Shown one piece after another: positions 1 through 8,649 of a stretch of 64,000 nt of DNA. The translations under genes and the position numbers were made by a program. Below the pieces are notes generated by a model. It was given only the letters and a program-made list of their open reading frames with translations, did no database searches and was not told the DNA's origin. Source of the stretch: CALNXN01 sp942490645 (GTDB taxonomy: Bacteria; Pseudomonadota; Alphaproteobacteria; Rhodobacterales; Rhodobacteraceae); NCBI GenBank assembly GCA_942490645.1, contig CALNXN010000004.1, positions 62,001 to 126,000 of the forward strand, written 5' to 3'. The first letter of the stretch is position 1; each line of letters opens with the position of its first letter.

Positions 1-619
1 TCAGTGGGGCGTCGTTTTTGGGCGTCGCGCCGCCAATCAATGTCTGCCGCGCCGCGGGCACATCCGCGCGCCCGGCGTAGCGGTCCAGCAGCGCGCGAAA
101 CCGGCGGGGTCGCCAGATGTGGCGCATCAGTGCGGCCTTGCGTTCGGGCAGAGTTTGCAACCCCAGAACGGCGGCCATCAGAATACCGATATCACCCGTG
201 GCGGCGCGCAACCCGAGGGGGCTGACAATCTGCGACATTAGCGCAAACACTTCGGCATCCGCCGCCGCCGGGTCGGTGCGGTCAAAAACCTCGTAGCCAA
301 CTTGGATGTACTCGTTCGCGCGGTCAGGGTCGTCTTCCTGGCGGCGAAACACCTCGCCTGCATAAGTGTAGCGCGCGGGCTCGGCCCCGTGTGTCATGTG
401 CATCTGCACGACAGGAACGGTGAAATCCGGGCGCAGCATCTGTTCGCCGCGCAACGCGTCGGAGGTCACATAGGCGCGCGCGCGAATGTCCTCGCCATAG
501 AGGTCCAGCAGAGTCTCGGCGGGTTGTAAAACAGGCGGCTCGACCACGGCGGCACCCTGCGCCTCAAAAAGGGCGCGCAGGGATGCGGCCCGCGCCAGTG
601 TCTCGGAGCGGGTGGTCAT
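1..619 (-). CDS. hisZ: ATP phosphoribosyltransferase regulatory subunit HisZ (3' end beyond window)
   Basis: The reading frame is open from an ATG at 617-619 to the left edge, giving the first 206 residues; family members have about 360-380, so roughly the last 40% is missing. The residues resemble the class II synthetase-like fold of HisZ, with LRPDFTVPVVQMH and an AGEVFRRQ motif-2-like segment. HisZ is a catalytically dead HisRS paralogue that binds short-form HisG and mediates histidine feedback on the first step of histidine synthesis. The ATG overlaps the hisS stop as ATGA, so translation is probably coupled. hisG would be expected just beyond the edge. Being distinct from HisS although fold-related, it is assigned on context as well as sequence. 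Confidence 0.85.
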   Translation of the reverse strand, partial: MTTRSETLARAASLRALFEAQGAAVVEPPVLQPAETLLDLYGEDIRARAYVTSDALRGEQMLRPDFTVPVVQMHMTHGAEPARYTYAGEVFRRQEDDPDRANEYIQVGYEVFDRTDPAAADAEVFALMSQIVSPLGLRAATGDIGILMAAVLGLQTLPERKAALMRHIWRPRRFRALLDRYAGRADVPAARQTLIGGATPKNDAPL

Positions 620-2137
620 TGACCGTCCAGAATCTCGCGGACTTTGGCGACCAGTTGATCGCGCGGCACTTCAAATTGGCTGGGACGGTCTTTCCATTCC
701 TCAAGCGTGGCGTTTTCGGCCATCTTGGCACCCAGGATCAGATCCTTGATCTGGATAACGCCTTTGGCTTGCTCGTCGCCGCCTTCGATCACGGCCACCG
801 GGGAGCCGCGCCGATCCGCGTATTTCAGCTGGTTGCCGAAGTTCTTGGGATTGCCGAGGTAGACTTCGGCGCGGATGCCTGCATTGCGCAACTCGGCCAC
901 CATCGCCTGATAATCGGCCATGCGGTCGCGGTCCATCACGGTGACGACGACGGGGCCAGCCTCGGTAGTGGTGAGACGCCCCTTGGCGTGCAAGGCGGCC
1001 AGCAACCGGTCGACCCCGATGGAGACGCCCGTCGCAGGCACCTCCTGTCCGGTGAACCGCTTGACCAGATCATCGTAGCGCCCGCCGCCGGCCACAGAGC
1101 CGAAGTTGCGCGTGCGGCCCTTGTCGTCCTGGATTTCGAAGGTCAGTTCCGCCTCGAAGACAGGGCCGGTATAATAGCCTAGGCCGCGCACCACGGAGGG
1201 GTCGATGACGATGCGGTCTTCAAAGTAATCGCCTGCCTCGAGCAAGCTTGCGATTTGTTCCTAATTCGAAACACACCATCCATCGCCCTCGCGGAATCTC
1301 CGACCAATTGGTCTGAGAAGATCAAGCGTTTCGGGATCAATCCCCTGTCGAGACTGAAGAAAGTTGTACAATACACCTTCAGCCTTTGAGCATCCGACAG
1401 ACCTACGCCATCGTAAAGTCTCCAGATTGTCTGCACCCTCGGTAAGTCAGTAGCTGCAACGCCTTCCCGTCCGACTTTGTCGAACTTATCAATAGCGCGC
1501 AGAACGATCCTTACGCGTATCCGCGTCATAGTGCGCACAATTCTTCGTCTTCATCTCTCGAAGCCAACCACCTCTCGAGCACCCCATTCAGCACCTTGCG
1601 GTTGTTCACCCGCACGACATAATCGCCACGCTCGATCCCGACGGCCTCAAGGCAATCGGCCAGCATCGCGCAGATCTCGGCATCCGCCGCGACCGACGGT
1701 GCGCCGACGGTATCCGCATCGCATTGATAAAACTGACGGAACCGGCCCGGTCCCGGTTTTTCGTTGCGCCAGACGGGCCCCATTGCATAGCGGCGGTACG
1801 GTGTAGGCAGGTCGTTGCGGTGCTGGGCGTAGACGCGCGCTAAGGGCGCCGTCAGGTCATAGCGCAGGGCCAGCCAGTCGCCGGGTTTGTCGTCGTCCGC
1901 GTCCTCTTGCCACGCAAACACGCCCTCGTTCGGGCGATCCACATCGGGCAGGAATTTGCCAAGCGCCTCGACCGTTTCCACAGCGGCACTTTCCAGCGCG
2001 TCAAAGCCATACCGATGATAGACCCCGGCGATCGCGTTCAGCATGTCGGCGCGCTGTGTCACCTCGGCGCCGAAATAGTCGCGGAAGCCTTTGGGCGTTT
2101 CGGCCTTGGGGCGTGGGGTTTTCTTGGGCTTGGCCAT
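616..2137 (-). pseudogene. hisS: histidyl-tRNA synthetase, reading frame broken in the middle
   Basis: HisRS charges tRNA-His. The N-terminal 203 residues (2137 down to 1526) are normal, including motif 2 (VWRNEKPGPGRFRQF). The C-terminal part from about 1245 down to 616 is also normal, with RGLGYYTGPVF and motif 3 (GVSIGVDRLL). Between them no single frame is open. HisRS-like pieces appear in different frames: LRAIDKFDKVGREGV, then QSGDFT, then GVGLSDAQ, then YNFLQSRQGIDPETLDLL, then EQIASLLEAG after an in-frame TAG. At least four frame changes are needed within about 300 bases. GC there is about 51% against about 68% in a sampled flank, by hand count. The gene overlaps hisZ by ATGA. Either a second hisS exists elsewhere or this stretch is a sequence error; I cannot tell which. 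Confidence 0.8.
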
Positions 2138-2269
2138 TGCTGGACCCTCTTGAGCGGTACATTTGCGCGCGGTCTAGCGGATGGGCGGGGACGGGGCAAG
2201 GCGGCCCTTGGCGCGGACAGGGCCATCATGCTAGGGCGCAGGTCAGGATCACCGCTGAAAGGGCGCACC

Positions 2270-2464
2270 ATGCAACATCTTGAGGAAAAGATCGCCCATC
2301 TGATGCGCAGCGTAGACGAGCTGTCTGATATCGTGGCGCGGCAAGAAACCGAAATCGCGACCCTGACGCGCCGGGTTCACATGCTTATGCAGCGTGAAGG
2401 CGAGCGGGATGCGCAAGGCACGGGCGGAATCGTGGTCGGCGACGAACGTCCGCCGCACTATTGA
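2270..2464 (+). CDS. slyX: SlyX-like small coiled-coil protein
   Basis: Encodes 64 residues with the SlyX pattern: a heptad-rich N-terminal helix (EEKIAHLMRSVDELSDIVARQ, residues 5-25, continuing to about 41) and a short polar tail ending in the typical PPHY. The molecular role of SlyX is not established. The ATG at 2270 is chosen because the family begins with a short Met plus acidic helix; an upstream in-frame ATG at 2228 would add a basic segment unlike the family. It is divergent from hisS and converges on the lipoprotein gene, the two stop codons being only a few bases apart. Confidence 0.75.
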   Translation: MQHLEEKIAHLMRSVDELSDIVARQETEIATLTRRVHMLMQREGERDAQGTGGIVVGDERPPHY

Positions 2465-2470
2465 ACGGGC

Positions 2471-3442
2471 CTATTCCGGTGCTGTTTTGATCGCGCTGGC
2501 CAAAACCGCGCCGTCATGCACCAGAATGTCCGCCCAACGCGCGTTGTCTTCAAAACGTTCATAGACAGATACGAACACCGTACTGCGGTCCATTTGCTTG
2601 ATGGCAGCGCCACAGGGTTTGCGCCGCCCAACCTTGCACACTTTGGATTTCACCTGCTCGTAAGCGCGGTCCGTACTGGAATAAGGGTGCGTGTCGCCGG
2701 GCAGACCATAGCGCAGTTGCTCGTGCATCGAAGGCGCGCCCAGCAAAGCCAGTGCCGCGGTGAACTGGCGCGGACATTTGTCGGGGAACCCGGTCAGGTA
2801 AAAGCTGCGCGGTGCTGTGCTGTCAGGGTCGCTGTCATATAGAGCATAACCGCCGGGGCGTGATTTTTCGATGCGTCGGCCCAGCGGTTTGGTGCGCGCC
2901 TCGCAGACACGGGCGACGGTCCCGAAGGACATGACATCCCCATAACGCACGGCATCCTCCGCAGGATCAGCGGTCGGCGCGGCGCGGCGAAACAAGCCCC
3001 AGCGTTGTGTGGGCTGCAGCGCGGGTGTGGCGCTCGTGATCTCTTGTTCTGGCGTGGCGGCGACGGGAATGACCGCGGTGTTTGTCGCATCCGGGCTGCC
3101 GACCAAACGGCCGAGCAATCCGGTGGGTTGCGCCGTTGCTCCGCCTGCATCTTGAATGGCGGCAGAGACCTGACCCTCCTGCTCTGACGAGCGATCTTCT
3201 GGTCTGACCAGACGCGACCAGAAGCTAGGGCGTTGAGGTGTGGCGTTTTCGGCATCCGTCGCATCCGGCTGAAGCCTTTGAAACAGGCTGGTGCGCCGCA
3301 TTTCCTGCTCGGTCGGTATTGCCAAAGCCGCCGCCTGGTCATCGGCCAGATCGACGTCCGAAATCCGGTCGATCCCGGACAGAGGATCGCCACAGGCGGC
3401 CAGTACTAAGCAGACGGCTATGGCTGATATTGATTTGAGCAC
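2471..3442 (-). CDS. putative lipoprotein of unknown function
   Basis: 323 residues. A lipoprotein signal peptide is visible: basic start, hydrophobic stretch and lipobox LVLAAC with Cys at residue 17, so the mature protein should be lipidated and anchored in an envelope membrane. A GTG start at 3442 is preferred because a GGAGG ribosome site lies about 8 bases upstream; a longer frame begins 20 codons earlier without such a site. Residues 30-160 are low-complexity and rich in Ala, Thr, Pro and Gln. The C-terminal half (about 165-320) is more ordered and has several Cys residues (VCEARTK, PDKCPRQF, SKVCKVGRRKPCGA). No known domain was recognised. It lies directly downstream of dnaE on the same strand, with an approximately 77-base gap. 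Confidence 0.75.
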   Translation of the reverse strand: MLKSISAIAVCLVLAACGDPLSGIDRISDVDLADDQAAALAIPTEQEMRRTSLFQRLQPDATDAENATPQRPSFWSRLVRPEDRSSEQEGQVSAAIQDAGGATAQPTGLLGRLVGSPDATNTAVIPVAATPEQEITSATPALQPTQRWGLFRRAAPTADPAEDAVRYGDVMSFGTVARVCEARTKPLGRRIEKSRPGGYALYDSDPDSTAPRSFYLTGFPDKCPRQFTAALALLGAPSMHEQLRYGLPGDTHPYSSTDRAYEQVKSKVCKVGRRKPCGAAIKQMDRSTVFVSVYERFEDNARWADILVHDGAVLASAIKTAPE

Positions 3443-3519
3443 GTCCCTGCCTCCGACCACGCAACCTGCAGGAGGGTAGTCGAGATTTATCCACAGGTCC
3501 ATAACAGGCTGGGGATATG

Positions 3520-6500
3520 TCAGATATCCTCGACGTCCAGCACACCGCTGAGCGACTTGATAGCGCCCTTGATCTGAGGCGTGACCGGGAAGAAATCATC
3601 GAGGTCGATCTCGACATCGCCGGGCAGTTTCGGGTCCATCAGGCACAGATGAATGGGCCCCTTGGACGGCACCTTGACCGACTGGCGCGCGCCGTCAAGC
3701 ACGGCGGCCACCGATTGCAACGCCTCGGGCTCGGTCAGGAAAATCCGCAATCCCATGCCCCCTGCGTCCGCCACGACCACATCAATCGGCGCCACGGAGC
3801 GGCCCAGAAGTTTGAGCTGATCCGCCTCCATCGTCGCCTCGACCGTCACGACAACCTTGGAGCCTGTTTCCAGATGCTCGCGCGCTTTTTCCAGCGTGTC
3901 CGAAAACAGCGTAACCTCATAGGCACCGGTGGTGTCGGACATCTGACAAAAAGCAAAACGATTGCCACGCGCGGATTTGCGCTCTTGCCGGCCAGCGACG
4001 ACACCCGCCAACTTTGCCACGAGAGGCGCACGCTCGGCCTTTTCCATGACTTCATCAAGCGTCACGACGCCCTTGCGTTTGAGCGGCCCCATATAGTCGT
4101 CCAGCGGGTGACCCGACAGATAAAAGCCAATGGCCTTGAACTCTTCGCTCAGCCGTTCGGCGGGCAGCCAGTCATCCAGCGGCATCAGACGTGGTTCGGG
4201 CAGATCGTCGCCCGCCTCGCCAAAGAGCGACACCTGATTGGATGATTTCTGTTCATGAATCGCAGCCGAATAGTTGACCAGCGCATCCAATGCGCCAAAC
4301 ACCCGACGACGGTTCGGATCAAGCTGATCAAAGGCGCCCGAGCGCGCCAGCATTTCCAACGGCCGCTTGCCCACGCGCTTGAGATCCACGCGCCGCGCCA
4401 GATCAAAGAGCGTGGCAAAGGGTTTGTCAGGGCTTTGCGCATCCGCAGGATCGGAGCGTCGTGCATCCACGATCAATTTCATCGCCTCGACGCCCACGTT
4501 TTTCAATGCGCCCAGCGCATAGACGAGCGCCCCCTCGACGACCTTGAACGTGGCATCCGATCGGTTCACGCAGGGCGGCACGTAGGGCAGTTCCAGCCGT
4601 TTGCGTACCTCTTCGAAATAGACGCTGAGCTTGTCGGTCAGGTGAATATCGCAGTTCATCACACCGGCCATGAATTCCACCGGGTGGTTCGCCTTGAGCC
4701 ACGCCGTCTGGTAGCTGACCACCGCATAGGCCGCCGCGTGAGACTTGTTAAAGCCGTAGTTGGCGAATTTCTCCAGAAGGTCGAAAACCTCGGTGGCCTT
4801 TTGCTTGTCGACCCCGTTTTCCTGCGCGCCCTTTTCGAATTTCGGGCGTTCCTTGGCCATCTCTTCGGCGATCTTCTTGCCCATCGCGCGGCGCAGCAGG
4901 TCAGCGCCGCCCAAACTATAACCCGCCATGACCTGCGCAATCTGCATCACCTGCTCCTGATAGACGATAATACCTTGAGTTTCCTCAAGAATATCATCAA
5001 TCAACGGGTGAATGGACTCCAGCGGCTTGAGCCCATTCTTGACCTCGCAGTAGGTCGGGATATTTTCCATCGGGCCGGGCCGGTACAGGGCCACAAGCGC
5101 CACGATATCTTCGATGCAGGTGGGTTTCATACGCTTGAGCGCGTCCATCATGCCCGAGCTTTCCACCTGAAACACGGCCACGGTTTTGGCGGCGGCATAA
5201 AGCTTGTAGGACGCCTCGTCATCCAGCGGAATGGCGTTGATATCGTTCTCGGTCCCGGCAGCGGGCTGATAAAGTTCCGTCCCGTCGGCGGCGATGTGCA
5301 AGGGGCGTCCGGCGGCCATGATCTGTTCAACGGCGTTCTGGATCACGGTCAGGGTCTTGAGGCCCAGAAAGTCGAATTTGACCAGACCGGCCTGCTCAAC
5401 CCATTTCATGTTGAATTGGGTCGCGGGCATGTCGGACCGCGGATCCTGATAGAGCGGCACAAGCGCATCGAGCGGGCGGTCACCGATCACAACGCCCGCA
5501 GCGTGAGTCGAGGCGTTGCGCAAGAGCCCTTCGACCTGTTGGCCATACTCCAACAGACGCGCGACGACCTCCTCGTTGCGGGCCTCTTCACGCAGGCGCG
5601 GCTCATCGGCCAGCGCCTTTTCGATGGAAACAGGTTTGACACCTTCGACCGGGATCATCTTGGACAAGCGGTCCACCTGACCGTAAGGCATTTGCAAAAC
5701 ACGCCCGATATCGCGCACCGCAGCCTTGGACAAAAGCGCACCGAAGGTGATGATCTGACCGACTTTGTCGCGGCCGTATTTGTCCTGAACGTAACGGATC
5801 ACCTCTTCGCGACGGTCCATGCAAAAGTCGATGTCAAAGTCGGGCATGCTGACCCGTTCAGGGTTCAGGAACCGCTCAAACAGCAAGTTGTAGCGCAGCG
5901 GATCAAGGTCGGTGATCGTCAGCGCATAGGCCACCAGACTGCCCGCACCCGACCCGCGCCCGGGACCGACTGGAATGCCCTGATCCTTGGCCCATTTGAT
6001 GAAATCGGCCACGATCAGGAAGTAACCGGGAAAGCCCATGCCTTCGATCACGCCAAGCTCGAAATCGAGCCGCGCGGTGTAGTCCGCCACCTCGGCTGCA
6101 TGGGGGATCACCGCAAGGCGCGCCTTGAGCCCTTGATGGGCCTGTGCGCGCAGTTCCTCGATTTCATTGTCGGCAAACTTGGGCAGGATCGGATCACGCC
6201 GGTAAGCTTGAAACGCGCAACGTTTGGCGATTTCAACCGTGTTTTCAATCGCCTCCGGCAAGTCCGCAAACAGCGCCACCATTTCGGATTGCGTTTTGAA
6301 ATAGTGCTGCGCGGTCAGGCGGCGGCGGTCTTGCTGTTGGTCCACATAGGCACCATCCGCGATGCAGATCAGCGCATCATGCGCCTCATACATCTTGGCG
6401 TCGGGGAAATAGACGTCATTCGTCGCGACCAGCGGCAGGTTCATCGCATAAGCCATTTCGACGAACCCGCGCTCTGTCTGGCGCTCTTTGGGTGGCAGAC

Positions 6501-7047
6501 CACCGTCGCCGGGATGGCGTTGCAACTCCACATAAAGCCGGTCGCCGAACATGGTCTGGAGCTGTGTCATCAGGGCCTGAGCCGCCGGGGTTTGTCCCGC
6601 TTGCAGAAGCTTGCCCACCGGGCCGTCCGGACCGCCGGTCAGGCAGATCACGCCTGCGTTATGTGCCTCGAGCTGGGCCAAGGTGACCTGCGGAAGCGCC
6701 CCACCCTTGTCGATGTAAAGACAGGAGTTCAGCTTCATCAGGTTCTGGTAGCCCGCTTCCGTCTGGGCGAGCAAAACCACGGGCGCGGGATCGCGCGGAC
6801 GTTCGCCCGGTTGCCCCTCGACATAGGCCACATCAACCTGACAGCCCAAGATTGGCTGGATACCCGCATCCGACAGCGCGACCGAGAACTCCAAGGCCGC
6901 GAACATATTGTTGGTATCGGTCAATGCCATCGCTGGCATACCGGCTTTGCGGCACAAATCCGGTAGTTTCTTGAGGCGCAACGCCCCTTCGAGAAGGGAG
7001 TATTCCGAATGGGTGCGCAAATGAATGAATCGGGGATCAGCAGTCAT
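3520..7047 (-). CDS. dnaE: DNA polymerase III alpha subunit
   Basis: 1175 residues, normal for DnaE1. The catalytic polymerase of the replicative holoenzyme. Seen from the N-terminus: a PHP domain (HLRTHSEYSLLEGAL, ALTDTNNMFAALEF), the polymerase core with catalytic aspartates in PDFDIDFCMDRR, GPGRGSGAGSLVAYAL and the PGPMENIPTY region, then a helix-hairpin-helix segment and a C-terminal OB-fold part (FCQMSDTTGAYEVTLFSD). The ATG at 7047 is preferred over a frame extension of 11 codons because family members begin just before FIHLR. The gene stands alone and is divergent from xdhA. An uninterrupted antisense frame of 903 codons lies opposite; it is a codon-bias shadow. Confidence 0.97.
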   Translation of the reverse strand: MTADPRFIHLRTHSEYSLLEGALRLKKLPDLCRKAGMPAMALTDTNNMFAALEFSVALSDAGIQPILGCQVDVAYVEGQPGERPRDPAPVVLLAQTEAGYQNLMKLNSCLYIDKGGALPQVTLAQLEAHNAGVICLTGGPDGPVGKLLQAGQTPAAQALMTQLQTMFGDRLYVELQRHPGDGGLPPKERQTERGFVEMAYAMNLPLVATNDVYFPDAKMYEAHDALICIADGAYVDQQQDRRRLTAQHYFKTQSEMVALFADLPEAIENTVEIAKRCAFQAYRRDPILPKFADNEIEELRAQAHQGLKARLAVIPHAAEVADYTARLDFELGVIEGMGFPGYFLIVADFIKWAKDQGIPVGPGRGSGAGSLVAYALTITDLDPLRYNLLFERFLNPERVSMPDFDIDFCMDRREEVIRYVQDKYGRDKVGQIITFGALLSKAAVRDIGRVLQMPYGQVDRLSKMIPVEGVKPVSIEKALADEPRLREEARNEEVVARLLEYGQQVEGLLRNASTHAAGVVIGDRPLDALVPLYQDPRSDMPATQFNMKWVEQAGLVKFDFLGLKTLTVIQNAVEQIMAAGRPLHIAADGTELYQPAAGTENDINAIPLDDEASYKLYAAAKTVAVFQVESSGMMDALKRMKPTCIEDIVALVALYRPGPMENIPTYCEVKNGLKPLESIHPLIDDILEETQGIIVYQEQVMQIAQVMAGYSLGGADLLRRAMGKKIAEEMAKERPKFEKGAQENGVDKQKATEVFDLLEKFANYGFNKSHAAAYAVVSYQTAWLKANHPVEFMAGVMNCDIHLTDKLSVYFEEVRKRLELPYVPPCVNRSDATFKVVEGALVYALGALKNVGVEAMKLIVDARRSDPADAQSPDKPFATLFDLARRVDLKRVGKRPLEMLARSGAFDQLDPNRRRVFGALDALVNYSAAIHEQKSSNQVSLFGEAGDDLPEPRLMPLDDWLPAERLSEEFKAIGFYLSGHPLDDYMGPLKRKGVVTLDEVMEKAERAPLVAKLAGVVAGRQERKSARGNRFAFCQMSDTTGAYEVTLFSDTLEKAREHLETGSKVVVTVEATMEADQLKLLGRSVAPIDVVVADAGGMGLRIFLTEPEALQSVAAVLDGARQSVKVPSKGPIHLCLMDPKLPGDVEIDLDDFFPVTPQIKGAIKSLSGVLDVEDI

Positions 7048-7269
7048 GGCGCGAGCGTAGATCAGCCGCACGGCACACACCAGCCCGGACCCAGCATCTG
7101 GCCTTCTTTTTGATCATCGCCACCACAGTTAGCGCGGACCCTGTCTTTTTGTCTTGCCAAGGCGGGCTGCGCGCGCATAGCGTGAAGGCTGTCACCTGCC
7201 CGCCCGTGTTCTACGCCGCATCGAACACATGGCACCTTCGGGCCCCGGTACTGCGGCGGATCAGACCGA

Positions 7270-8649
7270 ATGAACATCGCGTTTCGCCTGAACGGAGAAA
7301 CCGTGGAGTTGACGCAGGTCTCCCCCACCACAACGCTGCTGGATTGGCTGCGCGAAGTGCGTGGTCTGACTGGCACAAAAGAGGGTTGCAACGAGGGCGA
7401 CTGCGGTGCTTGTTCGGTGCTGGTGAGCGATGAAACGGGGGCACGGGCGCTGAACGCCTGCATCCTCTTTCTGCCGCAGATCGACGGCAAGGCTGTGCGC
7501 ACGGTCGAAGGGATCGCGGCACCCGACGGCACGCTGCACCCCGTCCAAAAGGCGATGATTGAGCACCACGGTTCGCAATGCGGATTTTGCACGCCCGGCT
7601 TTGTGGTCACGATGGCTGCTGCGCATCTGAACGGGGCCACAGATCATGACACGCAACTGGCTGGAAATCTGTGCAGGTGCACGGGATACGCACCGATCAT
7701 TCGCGCCGCCGAAGCTGCGCAATCCGATCCGGTTCCGGAACACATGTATGAAAAGCCGGTGGCGATGGATGATGCCACGCCCTTGCAGCCGTCAGAGCAT
7801 ATCCACCCCAAGACGGCGGATGCCTTGGCCGCGTGGTATCTTGAGCACCCAGAAGCCACGCTTGTCGCAGGTGCCACGGATGTGGGCTTGTGGGTGACCA
7901 AAGGCTTTCGTGATCTCGGTCAGGTCGCGTTTTTAAACCAATGCGCCGACCTCAAAGGGGTCAGCCGTGAGGATGGTGTCACACGCATCGGCGCCATGAC
8001 CACGCTGACCGAGTTGCATGACGCGGTGGCGCCGCATCACCCGTCGTTCGCCGAATTGATCCGGAGATACGGGTCGGTTCAAGTGCGCAACGCGGCCACG
8101 ATTGGTGGAAATATCGCCAACGGCTCCCCGATAGGTGACGGCCCGCCCGCACTGATTGCATTGGGGGCGCAGGTCCACTTGCGGCGCGGAGCTGCGCGAC
8201 GGGCCTTGCCGCTTGAGGATTTTTTCTTGGATTACGGAAAGCAAGATCGCGAATCCGGAGAGTTTGTCGAGGCGATCACGGTGCCGCATCAGCCCGACAC
8301 CCTGCGGTGCTACAAGATATCAAAGCGGTTTGATCAGGACATCTCGGCGGTGTGCGGGTGTCTTGCAATTATGGTCGAAGGGGGCGTTATCACGTCGGCG
8401 CGCATCGCGTTCGGCGGTATGGCTGGCACTCCAAAGCGCGCAAGCCGTGCCGAGGCTGCTTTGATCGGTCAGCCGTGGGCGGCGGATAGTTTCGAGACTG
8501 CGGCAACGGCAATGGCCGATGACTTTGCGCCGCTGTCGGATATGCGCGCGTCTGCCGGGTACCGGATGCAGGTGGCTCAAAACATGCTGCGGCGGTATTT
8601 CCATGATCTGTCAGGTGATGTTTGCGATGTCTTGCAGGTGCGCGCATGA
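7270..8649 (+). CDS. xdhA: xanthine dehydrogenase small subunit (2Fe-2S and FAD)
   Basis: 459 residues, close to the Rhodobacter capsulatus type. Electrons from the molybdenum centre of XdhB pass through two 2Fe-2S clusters to FAD and then NAD. Cluster cysteines are present: C40, C45 and C48 in GCNEGDCGAC, C104 and C107 in QCGFCTPG, and C135 and C137 in NLCRCTGY. From about residue 180 a FAD-binding domain follows (LVAGATDVGLW, TIGGNIANGSPIGD), then the CO-dehydrogenase flavoprotein C-terminal domain. It is the first gene of a tightly overlapping operon; its stop overlaps the xdhB start as ATGA. The ribosome site upstream of the ATG is weak. Confidence 0.96.
   Translation: MNIAFRLNGETVELTQVSPTTTLLDWLREVRGLTGTKEGCNEGDCGACSVLVSDETGARALNACILFLPQIDGKAVRTVEGIAAPDGTLHPVQKAMIEHHGSQCGFCTPGFVVTMAAAHLNGATDHDTQLAGNLCRCTGYAPIIRAAEAAQSDPVPEHMYEKPVAMDDATPLQPSEHIHPKTADALAAWYLEHPEATLVAGATDVGLWVTKGFRDLGQVAFLNQCADLKGVSREDGVTRIGAMTTLTELHDAVAPHHPSFAELIRRYGSVQVRNAATIGGNIANGSPIGDGPPALIALGAQVHLRRGAARRALPLEDFFLDYGKQDRESGEFVEAITVPHQPDTLRCYKISKRFDQDISAVCGCLAIMVEGGVITSARIAFGGMAGTPKRASRAEAALIGQPWAADSFETAATAMADDFAPLSDMRASAGYRMQVAQNMLRRYFHDLSGDVCDVLQVRA

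Noticed and set aside
1179..1538. 119-codon frame as an independent gene inside hisS
   Set aside because: It carries HisRS-like residues in its first part and is only one of several broken frames of the same gene.
4255..6966. 903-codon open frame antisense to dnaE
   Set aside because: A codon-bias shadow: no ribosome site, no domain, and dnaE opposite is certain.
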